A DNA stretch of 64,000 nt from Stenotrophomonas maltophilia (GCF_002138415.1 NZ_CP015612.1:1032001-1096000); one strand, 5' to 3'; positions 1-9,036 are shown, counted from the first letter of the stretch. Notes: generated from the letters alone by a model not told the origin. Numbers and translations are program-made.

Positions 1-2
1 CC

Positions 3-311
3 CGCGACTGGCTGATGTTCGGCTACGGCGTGGCCAAGTACTACGCCGACCGCCCGGAGCAGCTGCAGGCGATGATGGCCGAGGCGATGGGCGATGCCCA
101 GGCGCCGGTGCGCGAGCACGTGCACGCGGTCAGTGGCCGCCTGCGCAGCCTGGCCCGGGTATGCATGAAGCTGGGCCGCTCAGCGCGCGCGCTGGCCCAT
201 TCCATCTTCATTGCCCACGGCGCCAGCACGGCGGGCGTACTGATGCTGGTGGGCCTGTGCGTGGATTTCCTCGCCGACGGCGATCTGGACGTCCTGCAGC
301 TGTTCTGCTGA
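3..311 (+). CDS. C-terminal part of an unidentified protein (truncated by window edge)
   Basis: An open frame runs from the first bases of the window to a TGA at 309-311. Its residues upstream of the first Met (position 15) read RDWL in frame, so the gene probably starts before the window. The visible about 100 residues have a basic helix-rich middle and a hydrophobic C-terminal segment (GVLMLVGLCVDFLA) that may be membrane-associated. A perfect palindrome lies directly after the stop. I do not recognise a family, and a short independent ORF starting at 15 cannot be excluded. Confidence 0.45.
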   Translation, partial: RDWLMFGYGVAKYYADRPEQLQAMMAEAMGDAQAPVREHVHAVSGRLRSLARVCMKLGRSARALAHSIFIAHGASTAGVLMLVGLCVDFLADGDLDVLQLFC

Positions 312-320
312 TGGCTGATA

Positions 321-361
321 GGGGCCAGATCCCTTTTCCTGCGGAAAAGGGATCTGGCCCC
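321..361. repeat. 19-bp perfect palindrome (GGGGYCAGATCCCTTT family), likely terminator
   Basis: Arms 321-339 and 343-361 are perfectly complementary with a 3-base loop. The sequence GGGGCCAGATCCCTTTTCC is closely related to the palindrome at 63753-63792. Its place right after a stop codon suggests a dispersed element that acts as a terminator, upstream of fabD. Confidence 0.75.
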
Positions 362-471
362 GTTGCGCTTGCCCGACCGCCCACCATACGCGTGCATACG
401 CGCACGTACAGACGACACGGCATGTTCCCCCTTATCATGGCCCGCTTCGATTGCAACAAGCGGATGACCGC

Positions 472-1416
472 GTGACCGTATCCACCCTCGCTTTTGTCTT
501 CCCCGGCCAGGGCTCGCAGTCTGTGGGCATGGTGGCCGAGCTGGCCGAACTGCACCCGCAGGTGCGTGACGCCTTCACCGAGGCATCCGATGGTGCCGGC
601 GTCGACCTGTGGGCGCTGTCCCAGGGCGGCCCGGAGGAAATGCTCAACCGTACCGAATACACCCAGCCGGCCCTGCTGGCCGCAAGCATCGGCGTGTGGC
701 GCGCCTGGAACGCCGTGGGCGGTCCGCGTCCGTCGGTTCTGGCCGGTCACAGTCTGGGCGAGTACACCGCGCTGGTTGCCGCTGGCGCATTGAGCCTGCA
801 TGACGGTGCGCACCTGGTGCGCCTGCGCGGTCAGCTGATGCAGGAAGCCGCTCCGGCTGGCGTCGGCGCCATGGCTGCGGTGCTTGGCGCCGAGGACCAG
901 CTGGTGCTGGACGTCTGCGCCGAAGCTGCAGGCAGCCAGGTGGTGGTGCCTGCCAACTTCAACTCGCCCGGCCAGATCGTGATCGGTGGCGATGCCGATG
1001 CAGTCGACCGCGCGCTGGCGCTGCTGGCCGAGAAGGGCGTGCGCAAGGCGGTCAAACTGGCTGTCAGCGTGCCCTCGCATACCCCGCTGATGCGCGAAGC
1101 CGCCAACCGTCTGGCCGAAGTGATGGCCGGCCTGAACTGGCACGCGCCGCAGCTGCCGGTGATGCAGAACGTCGATGCCCAGGTCCATGACGGTATCGAC
1201 GCGATCCGCACCGCACTGGTGCAGCAGTTGTACCAGCCGGTGCAGTGGACCGGTTGCGTGCAGGCGCTGGCCGCCCGTGGCATCACCCAGATCGCCGAGT
1301 GCGGCCCGGGCAAGGTGCTGACTGGCCTGGTCAAGCGCATCGACAAGGCCATCGATGGCCGTTCACTGGCCACGCCGGGCGACTTCGAAGGCGCCCGCGA
1401 GGCATGGTCGGCCTGA
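472..1416 (+). CDS. fabD: Malonyl-CoA:ACP transacylase
   Basis: FabD transfers malonyl from CoA to acyl carrier protein, supplying the extender unit for type II fatty-acid synthesis in the cytoplasm. The protein starts FVFPGQGSQSVGM, has the nucleophile motif GHSLGEYTALV (Ser94) and the catalytic His in VPSHTPLM (His203), matching E. coli Ser92/His201. A GTG start at 472 gives 314 aa, close to the family's usual 310; a TTG at 451 in the same frame would add seven residues. It opens the fabD-fabG-acpP-fabF cluster. fabH and plsX, often just upstream, are not in the window, where an unrelated partial gene and a palindrome are seen instead. Confidence 0.96.
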   Translation: MTVSTLAFVFPGQGSQSVGMVAELAELHPQVRDAFTEASDGAGVDLWALSQGGPEEMLNRTEYTQPALLAASIGVWRAWNAVGGPRPSVLAGHSLGEYTALVAAGALSLHDGAHLVRLRGQLMQEAAPAGVGAMAAVLGAEDQLVLDVCAEAAGSQVVVPANFNSPGQIVIGGDADAVDRALALLAEKGVRKAVKLAVSVPSHTPLMREAANRLAEVMAGLNWHAPQLPVMQNVDAQVHDGIDAIRTALVQQLYQPVQWTGCVQALAARGITQIAECGPGKVLTGLVKRIDKAIDGRSLATPGDFEGAREAWSA

Positions 1417-1498
1417 TACCCCCTGTTCCTGCCGACCGTACCGGTGGCCGCTGCAAGCGGCACGGGTGCGGCGGCCGCCCCAGCCTGAGGAAAACATC

Positions 1499-2242
1499 AT
1501 GAGCAAGCCCCTGCAGGGTGAAATCGCACTGGTCACCGGCGCCAGCCGTGGCATTGGTGCCGCCATCGCCGATCTGCTGGCCGCCCAGGGCGCCACCGTG
1601 ATCGGCACCGCCACCACCGAATCCGGTGCCGCTGCGATCGGTGAGCGCCTGGCCGCCCACGGTGGCCACGGCCGCGCACTGAACGTCACCGACGCTGCCG
1701 CGCTGGATGCCGTGCTGGCGGACATCGCCAAGGAATTCGGTGCCATCTCGATCCTGGTCAACAACGCCGGCATCACCCGCGACAATCTGCTGATGCGCAT
1801 GAAGGACGAGGACTGGGCGTCGATCATCGACACCAACCTGACCAGCGTGTTCCGCACCAGCAAGGCGGTCATGCGCGGCATGATGAAGGCGCGCAAGGGC
1901 CGCATCATCAACATCGCATCGGTGGTGGGCGTGACCGGCAATGCCGGCCAGGCCAACTACGCGGCCGCCAAGGCTGGCATCATCGGCTTCAGCAAGTCGC
2001 TGGCCAAGGAAATCGGTTCGCGCGGTGTCACCGTCAATGTGGTCGCTCCCGGCTTCATCGACACCGACATGACCAAGGCCTTGCCGGAAGAAGCGCGTAC
2101 CGCGCTGATCAACGACATCGCCCTCGAACGCCTGGGTTCGCCGGAAGACATCGCCCATGCGGTGGCCTTCCTGGCCAGCCCGGCTGCCGGTTACATCACC
2201 GGCGAAACCCTCCATGTGAACGGCGGCATGTACATGCCGTAA
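1499..2242 (+). CDS. fabG: 3-oxoacyl-ACP reductase (SDR)
   Basis: FabG is the NADPH-dependent reductase of the fatty-acid elongation cycle. The 247-aa protein shows the Rossmann motif TGASRGIG near the N-terminus, NNAG, and the catalytic Ser141, Tyr154 and Lys158 (YAAAK), plus the C-terminal GGMYMP ending typical of FabG. The ATG is preceded by GAGG at 1487-1490. The 82-bp gap from fabD has no clear terminator, so cotranscription is likely. Confidence 0.97.
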   Translation: MSKPLQGEIALVTGASRGIGAAIADLLAAQGATVIGTATTESGAAAIGERLAAHGGHGRALNVTDAAALDAVLADIAKEFGAISILVNNAGITRDNLLMRMKDEDWASIIDTNLTSVFRTSKAVMRGMMKARKGRIINIASVVGVTGNAGQANYAAAKAGIIGFSKSLAKEIGSRGVTVNVVAPGFIDTDMTKALPEEARTALINDIALERLGSPEDIAHAVAFLASPAAGYITGETLHVNGGMYMP

Positions 2243-2394
2243 GCAAGGGGCGCAGGGATTGCGCCGCAAGTGATTGATCTGCGGAGGTTTTTGCTGCGAT
2301 GCAAGGCCGCGCCGGTTTCCACTACACTATCCCACGGCCATCGCCTTTGATGGCGACCACTTTTGAACCACAACTCCATCTGGAGCGAGATCCC

Positions 2395-2634
2395 ATGAGC
2401 ACCATCGAAGAACGCGTCAAGAAAATCGTCGTCGAACAGCTTGGCGTCAAGGAAGAAGAAGTCACCAACAGCGCATCGTTCGTCGATGACCTGGGCGCTG
2501 ACTCGCTGGACACCGTCGAGCTGGTGATGGCCCTGGAAGAAGAATTCGAGTGCGAGATCCCGGACGAAGAAGCCGAGAAGATCAGCACCGTGCAGGCCGC
2601 CATCGACTACGTCAAGGCCCACGTCAAGGCCTGA
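2395..2634 (+). CDS. acpP: Acyl carrier protein
   Basis: This 79-aa acidic protein carries fatty-acyl intermediates on a 4'-phosphopantetheine attached to Ser37 in the DSL motif ([18 protein letters not shown]). Length and sequence match canonical bacterial AcpP. The ATG at 2395 follows TGGAGCGAGA, a good ribosome-binding site. The 150-bp leader after fabG may carry its own promoter, as is common for acpP, but I do not see a convincing -35/-10 pair. Confidence 0.98.
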   Translation: MSTIEERVKKIVVEQLGVKEEEVTNSASFVDDLGADSLDTVELVMALEEEFECEIPDEEAEKISTVQAAIDYVKAHVKA

Positions 2635-2777
2635 TGTCAGACGGCAGTGCGCGTGCGGGTTGATCCTCGCCGCGCACCGCACCCCATGGGGCCGCTGTTG
2701 CGGCCCCGTGTGTTTGGGCATCACATCGAAGCAAACCGAGTTACCCGTAGAAACCATCCGGGTCAGGAGAAACAGCA

Positions 2778-4040
2778 ATGAAGCGTCGCGTCGTCGTAAC
2801 CGGCCTGGGTATCGTCTCGCCGTTGGGCAATGATCTGGCCAGCAGCTGGGAAGGCATCACCCATGGTCGTTCGGGCATCGGTCCGCTGACCAACGTTTCT
2901 GATGCCTATCTGGATCGGTTCACCACCAAGATTGCAGGTGAGGTCAAGGGATTCGACATCACCGCCGACAATGAACTGTTCGGCAAATTCCGGGTCAGCG
3001 GCAAGGATGCCAAGAAGATGGACCCGTTCATCCATTACGGCCTCGGTGCCTCGTTCATGGCCCTGCATGATTCGGGCCTGGAGATCACCGAAGCCAATGC
3101 CGATCGCATGGGCGCCATCGTCGGCGCCGGCATCGGCGGCCTGCTCGGCATTGAAGAGCAGACCATCGAGTTCCACGAGGGCAAGAAGATCTCGCCCTTC
3201 TACGTGCCCAAGACCATCATCAACATGCTGCCGGGCCAGCTGAGCATCATCACCGGCCTGAAGGGCCCGTCGTTCTCGGCGGTGTCGGCGTGCGCGACCT
3301 CGAACCATTCGATCGGTACCGCGATGCGCATGATCCAGTACGGCGATGCTGACGTGATGGTGGTCGGTGGTGCCGAGCGCGGCTCCTCGCCGACCGCGGT
3401 GGGCGGCTTCTGCGCGATGAAGGCCATGAGCACCCGCAACGACGCCCCAGAACAGGCCTCGCGCCCGTGGGACAAGGACCGCGACGGCTTCGTGCTGGGC
3501 GACGGTGCCGGCATCCTGATCCTGGAAGAGTACGAGCACGCCAAGGCGCGTGGCGCGAAGATCTACTGCGAACTGGCCGGCTTCGGCGCCAGCTCCGACG
3601 CGTACCACATGACCGCACCGAGCGAGAACGGCGAAGGCGCCGCGCGCTGCATGGTCATGGCCATGAAGGACGCCGGCGTGACCCCGGAACAGGTGGGTTA
3701 CCTCAACGCGCACGGCACCTCCACGCCGCTGGGCGATCTGGGTGAGACCATGGCGATGAAGACCGCCTTCGGCGACCACGCCTACAAGATGATGGTCAGC
3801 TCCACCAAGTCGATGACCGGCCACCTGCTGGGCGCTGCCGGCGGCGTGGAAGCGATCTTCTCGGTGATGGCGCTGCAGGACAACGTCATCCCGCCGACCA
3901 TCAACCTGCAGCAGCCGGGCGAAGGCTGCGACCTGGACTACGTGCCCAACGAAGCGCGCCAGGCCAAGGTCGACGTGGTGATGTCCAATGGCTTCGGCTT
4001 CGGCGGCACCAACGGCACGCTGATCTTCAAGCGCGTCTGA
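2778..4040 (+). CDS. fabF: 3-oxoacyl-ACP synthase II
   Basis: FabF (KAS II) condenses acyl-ACP with malonyl-ACP. The 420-aa protein has the Cys-His-His triad of KAS I/II enzymes: Cys172 in SACATSNHS, His312 in [11 protein letters not shown] and His349 in [11 protein letters not shown]. The C-terminal [10 protein letters not shown] motif is present. The start ATG is preceded by AGGAGAAACAGCA. The gene closes the fab cluster and is followed by a SMAG element and a hairpin. Confidence 0.97.
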   Translation: MKRRVVVTGLGIVSPLGNDLASSWEGITHGRSGIGPLTNVSDAYLDRFTTKIAGEVKGFDITADNELFGKFRVSGKDAKKMDPFIHYGLGASFMALHDSGLEITEANADRMGAIVGAGIGGLLGIEEQTIEFHEGKKISPFYVPKTIINMLPGQLSIITGLKGPSFSAVSACATSNHSIGTAMRMIQYGDADVMVVGGAERGSSPTAVGGFCAMKAMSTRNDAPEQASRPWDKDRDGFVLGDGAGILILEEYEHAKARGAKIYCELAGFGASSDAYHMTAPSENGEGAARCMVMAMKDAGVTPEQVGYLNAHGTSTPLGDLGETMAMKTAFGDHAYKMMVSSTKSMTGHLLGAAGGVEAIFSVMALQDNVIPPTINLQQPGEGCDLDYVPNEARQAKVDVVMSNGFGFGGTNGTLIFKRV

Positions 4041-4047
4041 CCGAGTT

Positions 4048-4104
4048 GTAGAGTCGAGCCATGCTCGACTCCACGTTCTACGGAGCCGCCGCAAGGCGGC
4101 TTCC
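4048..4104. repeat. SMAG-type REP element followed by a second hairpin
   Basis: GTAGAGTCGAGCCATGCTCGACTCCAC at 4048-4074 has the GTAG head and short stem of Stenotrophomonas SMAG elements. A second stem, GGAGCCGCC with GGCGGCTTCC around a GCAA loop, lies at 4082-4104. Together they fill most of the fabF-pabB gap and could attenuate or end fab transcription. Confidence 0.75.
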
Positions 4105-4132
4105 GTGCATCTGAACCCCCGAACTGGCTGCC

Positions 4133-5497
4133 ATGACCCACGCACCGTTGATCCACCCGCTGCCGCACCCGGTCGATCTGCTGGCCCTGCAGCAGCACGA
4201 CCCGGCGCGCTTCCCGCTGCTGATGGAATCCACCGCCTCGGGCACCGCTCAGGGCCGCTGGAGCCTGCTGCTGGCCGCGCAGGGCGATTGTCTGCGGCTG
4301 GATGCCGATGGCCGGGTGCGTGACTTGCACGACGCCGTGCAGCCCGGCACGTTCCTGCAGGTGCTGGACCGCGCCTGGCAGCGCGAACGCCTGCCGCATG
4401 ACGGCAGCCACAGCCTGCCGTTCCGCGGCGGCTGGGCGTTGATGCTGGATTACGAAGTGGCCAGCCAGATCGAGCCGGTGCTGCCGGCGCGTGCGCGCGA
4501 GGACGGCCGCCCGACCGCGCTGGCCCTGCGCTGCCCGGCGGCGGTGCTGCACGATCACCACAACGACGCCAGCTTCGTCATCGCCGAAGCCGGTGAGGAT
4601 GCGCTGCAGGATGTGCTGGTGGAACTGGCGTCGGCCGCGCTGCCCGAGGCCGGGCAGGGTTGGCAGCCGCCGCAGTCGGTCGGCGAGGACGTGCCGCAAG
4701 GCTTCACCGACGGTGTGCGCCGGGTGATCGACTACCTGCGCGCCGGCGATGTGTTCCAGGTGAACCTGTCGCGGCGCTGGAGCGCGCAGTTTGCCGCACC
4801 GGTCAGCCCGCAGGCGCTGTACGCACAGCTGCGCCGCGCCAACCCGGCACCGTTCGCCGGCCTGTTCAGCGCGCACGGCCGCCACGTGGTCAGTTCCTCG
4901 CCTGAGCGGCTGGTGTCGGTGCATGCCGGCCACGCGCAGACCCGGCCGATTGCCGGCACCCGCCCGCGCTTCGAAGGCGACGATGATGCCGCGCGCATCC
5001 AGGAACTGGTCGGCCATCCCAAGGAGCGTGCCGAGCACGTGATGCTGATCGACCTGGAACGCAACGACCTGGGCCGCATCTGCCTGCCCGGCACCGTGGT
5101 GGTCGATGAATTGATGACGGTGGAGAGCTATGCCCACGTGCACCACATCGTCAGCAATGTCAGCGGCCATCTGCGCCCGGAGGTCACGCCCGGCGAGGTG
5201 ATCGCCGCCACGTTCCCGGGTGGCACCATCACCGGCTGCCCCAAGGTGCGCTGCATGCAGATCATCAGCGAGCTGGAGCAGGTGCCGCGCGGTGCCTATA
5301 CCGGCGCGTTCGGCTGGCTGAACCGCGATGGCGACCTGGACCTGAACATCCTGATCCGCACCGCCGAAGTGGATGGCCACGAGGTGAGCTTCCGCACCGG
5401 CGCCGGCATCGTGGTCGACTCGGACCCGGGCAAGGAACTGGACGAGACTCGCGCCAAGGCCCGCGGCCTGCTGCGCGCGCTGGGCCAGCAGGGCTGA
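4133..5497 (+). CDS. pabB: Aminodeoxychorismate synthase component I
   Basis: The enzyme adds ammonia to chorismate to give 4-amino-4-deoxychorismate for folate synthesis. The 454-aa protein has the chorismate-binding signatures PIAGTRPR, MLIDLERNDLGR and FPGGTITGCPKVRCMQI in its C-terminal half, and a divergent N-terminal domain of about 180 residues typical of PabB. TrpE is the alternative, but the position between fabF and mltG is the usual site of pabB. A pabC (lyase) gene often sits between pabB and mltG; here that gap holds only repeats, so pabC must be elsewhere. Confidence 0.88.
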   Translation: MTHAPLIHPLPHPVDLLALQQHDPARFPLLMESTASGTAQGRWSLLLAAQGDCLRLDADGRVRDLHDAVQPGTFLQVLDRAWQRERLPHDGSHSLPFRGGWALMLDYEVASQIEPVLPARAREDGRPTALALRCPAAVLHDHHNDASFVIAEAGEDALQDVLVELASAALPEAGQGWQPPQSVGEDVPQGFTDGVRRVIDYLRAGDVFQVNLSRRWSAQFAAPVSPQALYAQLRRANPAPFAGLFSAHGRHVVSSSPERLVSVHAGHAQTRPIAGTRPRFEGDDDAARIQELVGHPKERAEHVMLIDLERNDLGRICLPGTVVVDELMTVESYAHVHHIVSNVSGHLRPEVTPGEVIAATFPGGTITGCPKVRCMQIISELEQVPRGAYTGAFGWLNRDGDLDLNILIRTAEVDGHEVSFRTGAGIVVDSDPGKELDETRAKARGLLRALGQQG

Positions 5498-5520
5498 CGG
5501 CCGGCCGGGCAGGAATGTTG

Positions 5521-5639
5521 GTGGGTGCCGACCGTTGGTCGGCACGGAGTCCTCCATGGCCGTTCATCCACGCATGGCGTGGATCTACTGATGGCCGCGC
5601 CAGGCATGGATTGTGGTGGGTGCCGACCTTGGTCGGCAC
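5521..5639. repeat. Cluster of three REP-like palindromes
   Basis: Two near-identical hairpins, GTGGGTGCCGACC..GGTCGGCAC, lie at 5521-5545 and 5616-5639. Between them, 5566-5588 read on the minus strand is a GTAG-headed SMAG element with a GATCCACGC/GCGTGGAT stem. The cluster fills the pabB-mltG gap. Confidence 0.75.
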
Positions 5640-5716
5640 GCAGGCGCCACCCCGGTCATGACCCCAATCCACCGGCACGGTATCCTGCACGACGGAATCG
5701 AGTTCAGAGGTAGTCC

Positions 5717-6778
5717 ATGGCGGGAGCCAAGCGCGGGTGTCTGTTCGTGGTAACGCTGGTGGTGGTGCTGGCCGCCGTCGTGGCCGGCGCGGGCGCGTGG
5801 TTCTTCTACCAGCAGACCCGGTTCGCCGACGCCCCGATCACCCCGTCCGCCGAGAGCATGGTCATCGCCAGCGGCGATGGCATGAACACGGTGCTGCGCA
5901 AGCTGCGCGACGCCGGTGTGGACGAGGGCCAGGACACCCAGTGGCAGCTGTTGGCGCGCCAGCTGGATGCCGCCGGCAAGCTGAAGGTGGGTGAGTACGC
6001 GCTCAGCGGCGACCTGACCCCGCGCGAGCTGCTGCTGCGCATGCGCGCCGGCAAGGTGCTGCAGCACCGCGTCACCATCATCGAAGGCTGGAACATCCGC
6101 CAGCTGCGTGCCGCGCTCAAGCGCGCCGAGCCACTGCTGCACACCACCGACAATCTTGATGACGCCGCGCTGATGCAGCGTCTCGGTTTCGGTGGCCAGC
6201 ATCCGGAAGGCCGCTTCCTGCCGGAGACCTACGTTTACCAGCGCGGCGACAGCGATCTGGACGTGCTCAAGCGTGCCCACGCCGCGATGGAAAAGGCGCT
6301 GGATGAAGCCTGGGAAAGCCGTGCGCCGGACCTGCCGATCAACACGCCGTACGAACTGCTGACGATGGCATCGATCATCGAGAAGGAAACCGCGCTGGCC
6401 AGCGAGCGTCCGCAGATTGCCGGTGTGTTCATGCGCCGCCTGAAGATCGGCATGCGCCTGCAGACCGACCCGACCGTGATCTACGGCATCGGCGCCGCGT
6501 ATGACGGCAACATCCGCCGTCGCGACCTGACCACAGATACGCCCTACAACACCTATACCCGTGCCGGCCTGACCCCGACCCCGATCGCCATGCCCAGCCG
6601 CGACGCGCTGATGGCCGCCGCGCAGCCGCTGTCGGGCGACGCGCTGTACTTCGTCGCCGTGGGCGATGGCAGTGGCGCGCACGTGTTCTCGCCCAGCCTG
6701 GACCAGCACAACGCCGCAGTGGCCCGCTACCTGCAGCAGCTGCGCCAGCAACGTACCAAGGAGACCCCGGCGCAATGA
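5717..6778 (+). CDS. mltG: Endolytic murein transglycosylase
   Basis: MltG cleaves nascent peptidoglycan strands at the inner membrane and acts as a terminase of glycan polymerisation. The 353-aa protein has one N-terminal membrane segment (about residues 8-33), a LysM-like subdomain and the YceG catalytic domain. The catalytic Glu is residue 222 in SIIEKETALASERP, aligned with E. coli Glu218; YNTYTRAGLTPTPIAMPS is also conserved. The stop overlaps the tmk start (ATGA, 6775-6778), so translation is probably coupled. Confidence 0.95.
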   Translation: MAGAKRGCLFVVTLVVVLAAVVAGAGAWFFYQQTRFADAPITPSAESMVIASGDGMNTVLRKLRDAGVDEGQDTQWQLLARQLDAAGKLKVGEYALSGDLTPRELLLRMRAGKVLQHRVTIIEGWNIRQLRAALKRAEPLLHTTDNLDDAALMQRLGFGGQHPEGRFLPETYVYQRGDSDLDVLKRAHAAMEKALDEAWESRAPDLPINTPYELLTMASIIEKETALASERPQIAGVFMRRLKIGMRLQTDPTVIYGIGAAYDGNIRRRDLTTDTPYNTYTRAGLTPTPIAMPSRDALMAAAQPLSGDALYFVAVGDGSGAHVFSPSLDQHNAAVARYLQQLRQQRTKETPAQ

Positions 6779-7440
6779 GTCCCGCGCTGCTTCGCCACCC
6801 GCGTTTCGTCAGCCTGGAAGGCGGCGAGGGCGCGGGCAAGACCACCGCCATCAATGCCATCCGTGACTGCCTGCGCAGCCACGGCCACGAGGTGGTGCTG
6901 ACCCGCGAGCCGGGCGGTACACCGCTGGCCGAGCGCATCCGCGGCCTGGTGCTGAAGCCCGATGCCGAGATCGCCGCCGAACCGCTCAGCGCCGAAGCCG
7001 AGCTGCTGCTGGTGTTCGCTGCACGCGCGCAGCATGTGCGCCAGGTGATCCAGCCGGCACTGCAGCGCGGCGCCTATGTGCTGAGCGATCGCTTCACCGA
7101 TTCCAGCTACGCCTACCAGGGCGGTGGCCGTGGCCTCGATCCGCAGTGGATTGCCGACCTGGAACGCCGCGCGGTGGGCCTGCTGCCGGGCCTGACCCTG
7201 CTGCTGGACGTGGACGTGGCAGTAGGCCGTGCGCGTGCCAATGGCCGCGACCTGTGGCCGGACCGCATCGAGAGCGAACAGGATGATTTCTTCCAGCGCG
7301 TGCGCGAAGTGTTCCGCAGCCGCGCACAGCAGGACCCACAGCGCTTCGCGTTGATCGACGCTGGCCAGGTGCAGGAACGCGTGGCGGCCGACGTGGTCGC
7401 GCGTGTCGAGCGCTGGCTGCGGGACGGGGAGGGCGCATGA
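6775..7440 (+). CDS. tmk: Thymidylate kinase
   Basis: Tmk phosphorylates dTMP to dTDP for DNA synthesis. The 221-aa protein has the P-loop GGEGAGKTT (residues 16-24), the DRFTDSSYAYQGGGRGL segment that includes the DR(Y/F) motif, and a lid-region pattern. It overlaps mltG and holB by four bases each, forming a tightly coupled set. Confidence 0.96.
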   Translation: MSPALLRHPRFVSLEGGEGAGKTTAINAIRDCLRSHGHEVVLTREPGGTPLAERIRGLVLKPDAEIAAEPLSAEAELLLVFAARAQHVRQVIQPALQRGAYVLSDRFTDSSYAYQGGGRGLDPQWIADLERRAVGLLPGLTLLLDVDVAVGRARANGRDLWPDRIESEQDDFFQRVREVFRSRAQQDPQRFALIDAGQVQERVAADVVARVERWLRDGEGA

Positions 7441-8393
7441 GCACGTTTTCGCCCTGGCAGCAGCGCGCCTTCGATCAGACCGTGGCCGCGCTCGATGCTG
7501 ACCGGCTCGGCCATGGCCTGTTGATCTGCGGCCCGGCCGGGCTGGGCAAGCGCGAGGTGGCACTGGTGTTGGCCGACCACGTGCTGGCGCGCGGTGATGC
7601 CGCGCATGCCACGCGCACGCGCCGACTGATTGCCGCCGGTACCCATCCGGACCTGCAGCTGGTCAGCTTCATTCCGAACAAGAGCGGTGACAAGCTGCGT
7701 ACCGAGATCGTCATCGAGCAGGTGCGCGAGATCACCGACAAGCTGGCGTTGACCCCACAGTACGGCGTGGCGCAAGTGGTGATCGTGGACCCGGCCGATG
7801 CGATCAACCGTTCGGCGGCCAACGCGCTGCTGAAAACCCTGGAAGAGCCGCAGCCCGGTCGCTATCTGTGGCTGATCAGCAGCGACCCGGCGCGCCTGCC
7901 ACAGACCATCCGCAGCCGTTGCCAGCGCCTGGAATTCAAGCTGCCGCCGCAGCACGAAGCGCTGGCTTGGCTGCAGCAGCAGGGCCATAGCGACGCATCT
8001 GCGCGCGAAGCGCTGGAGGCTGCGCGCGGCCATCCCGGCCAGGCCGACAACTGGCTGCGCGAAGATGGCCTGAGCCTGCGCCGTGAGGTAGGTCGCGAGC
8101 TGGAACAGCTGGCGGCCGGCAAGACCGGCGCGGTAGAGCTGGCGCAGAAGTGGTGCGGTGATGACAACGCGGCGCTGCGCCTGCGCTTTGCCGCCGACCT
8201 GGCGCTGGCCCAGGCCAGCACCGATGCCTTGACCACGCCGGAGCGATTGCACAAGCTTGCAGCCTGGTTCGATGCGGCCAACCGCACCCGCGACCTGCTG
8301 CGCACCACAGTGCGTGCAGACCTTGCCGTGGTCGAGTTGCTGCTGGCCTGGAACAAGGTGAACGAGCGGCCCGCCGCAAGGGGAAATCGATGA
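7437..8393 (+). CDS. holB: DNA polymerase III subunit delta'
   Basis: Delta' is a clamp-loader subunit of the replicative polymerase. The 318-aa protein has the P-loop-like GPAGLGKRE (about residues 32-40), AINRSAANALLKTLEEP and the SRC sensor motif (IRSRCQRLEF). In E. coli the segment before AGTHPD carries four zinc-binding Cys; here it reads HATRTRRLIAAGTHPD with none, so the zinc module appears lost. Its place between tmk and pilZ is the usual one for holB. Confidence 0.93.
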   Translation: MSTFSPWQQRAFDQTVAALDADRLGHGLLICGPAGLGKREVALVLADHVLARGDAAHATRTRRLIAAGTHPDLQLVSFIPNKSGDKLRTEIVIEQVREITDKLALTPQYGVAQVVIVDPADAINRSAANALLKTLEEPQPGRYLWLISSDPARLPQTIRSRCQRLEFKLPPQHEALAWLQQQGHSDASAREALEAARGHPGQADNWLREDGLSLRREVGRELEQLAAGKTGAVELAQKWCGDDNAALRLRFAADLALAQASTDALTTPERLHKLAAWFDAANRTRDLLRTTVRADLAVVELLLAWNKVNERPAARGNR

Positions 8394-8743
8394 GTGCCAG
8401 CAACGCCCGCCAGGGCATCCTGTCCCTGGCCGTGAAGGACAAAGCCGCGCTGTACAGCGCGTACATGCCGTTCGTGAAGAATGGCGGCATCTTCGTACCC
8501 ACGCCCAAGCGCTACTTTCTGGGCGACGAGGTGTTCCTGCTGCTGACCCTGCCCGATTCCAGCGAGCGCCTGCCGGTGGCCGGCAAGGTGATCTGGGTGA
8601 CCCCGGCCGGCGCGCAGGGCAACCGCACCGCCGGCATCGGCGTGCAGCTGGCCGATGGCGCCGAAGGCGAGGGCGTGCGCCACAAGATCGAGACCCTGCT
8701 GGCCGGCCTGACCAGTTCGGACAAGCCGACCCACACGATGTGA
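8390..8743 (+). CDS. pilZ: Type IV pilus PilZ protein
   Basis: This is a 117-aa single PilZ domain with GGIFVPTPKRYFLGDEVFLLL and a C-terminal GIGVQLAD. The RxxxR and DxSxxG c-di-GMP-binding motifs are not evident, as in founding PilZ proteins that act in pilus assembly rather than by ligand binding. The gene is the last of the mltG-tmk-holB-pilZ run, with a 4-base overlap with holB. Confidence 0.93.
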   Translation: MSASNARQGILSLAVKDKAALYSAYMPFVKNGGIFVPTPKRYFLGDEVFLLLTLPDSSERLPVAGKVIWVTPAGAQGNRTAGIGVQLADGAEGEGVRHKIETLLAGLTSSDKPTHTM

Positions 8744-8762
8744 GGCCGCGCCGGGCGGTCCT

Positions 8763-8789
8763 GTAGAGCCGAGCCATGCTCGACTGCAG
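8763..8789. repeat. SMAG-type REP element
   Basis: GTAGAGCCGAGCCATGCTCGACTGCAG is the same type as the element at 4048. It sits just after pilZ and before the tRNA promoter. Confidence 0.7.
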
Positions 8790-8827
8790 TCCCCGAAAAC
8801 GCCCGTGAACACCTATGTGAAAAACTG

Positions 8828-8855
8828 TTGACGGCCTCTGAAAAGCCCCTATAAT
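8828..8855 (+). promoter_or_regulatory. Promoter of the tRNA-Val gene
   Basis: TTGACG at 8828-8833 and a perfect TATAAT at 8850-8855 are separated by 16 bp. The tRNA 5' end is 21 bp beyond the -10 box. The GC-rich GAGCGGC right after the -10 box could be a stringent discriminator. Confidence 0.85.
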
Positions 8856-8875
8856 GAGCGGCTCAGCAACACACC

Positions 8876-8950
8876 GGGCGGTTAGCTCAGCGGTAGAGCA
8901 TTGCCTTCACACGGCAAGGGTCACAGGTTCGATCCCTGTACCGCCCACCA
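8876..8950 (+). tRNA. tRNA-Val (anticodon CAC)
   Basis: This 75-nt gene has the acceptor stem GGGCGGT/ACCGCCC, a D-arm around GCTCAGCGGTAGAGC, the anticodon loop TTCACAC with CAC (reads GUG), the T-arm GGTTCGATCC and an encoded CCA end. A Rho-independent terminator follows at 8983. It borders the accessory region, but no repeat of its 3' end is seen elsewhere in the window. Confidence 0.95.
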
Positions 8951-8982
8951 AATAAATCCCTGATTTTTCAGGTGATATGAAG

Positions 8983-9006
8983 AAGCCGGCCTTGAGCCGG
9001 CTTTTT
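8983..9006 (+). terminator. Rho-independent terminator of tRNA-Val
   Basis: AAGCCGGC (8983-8990) and GCCGGCTT (8996-9003) form an 8-bp stem with a 5-base loop, followed by more T residues to 9006. Confidence 0.85.
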
Positions 9007-9036
9007 CGTAACTGCAGGGTAACAGCAGGAGACTTT

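Noticed and set aside
208..1188. 326-aa minus-strand ORF over fabD
   Set aside because: His/Gln/Gly-rich shadow frame opposite a certain gene.
2763..4145. 460-aa minus-strand ORF over fabF
   Set aside because: Shadow of fabF; such long antisense frames recur over GC-rich genes throughout the window.
8876..8950. tRNA-Val as attachment site of an integrated prophage
   Set aside because: No copy of the tRNA 3' end (GGTTCGATCCCTGTACCGCCC) was found downstream and no integrase gene is visible.
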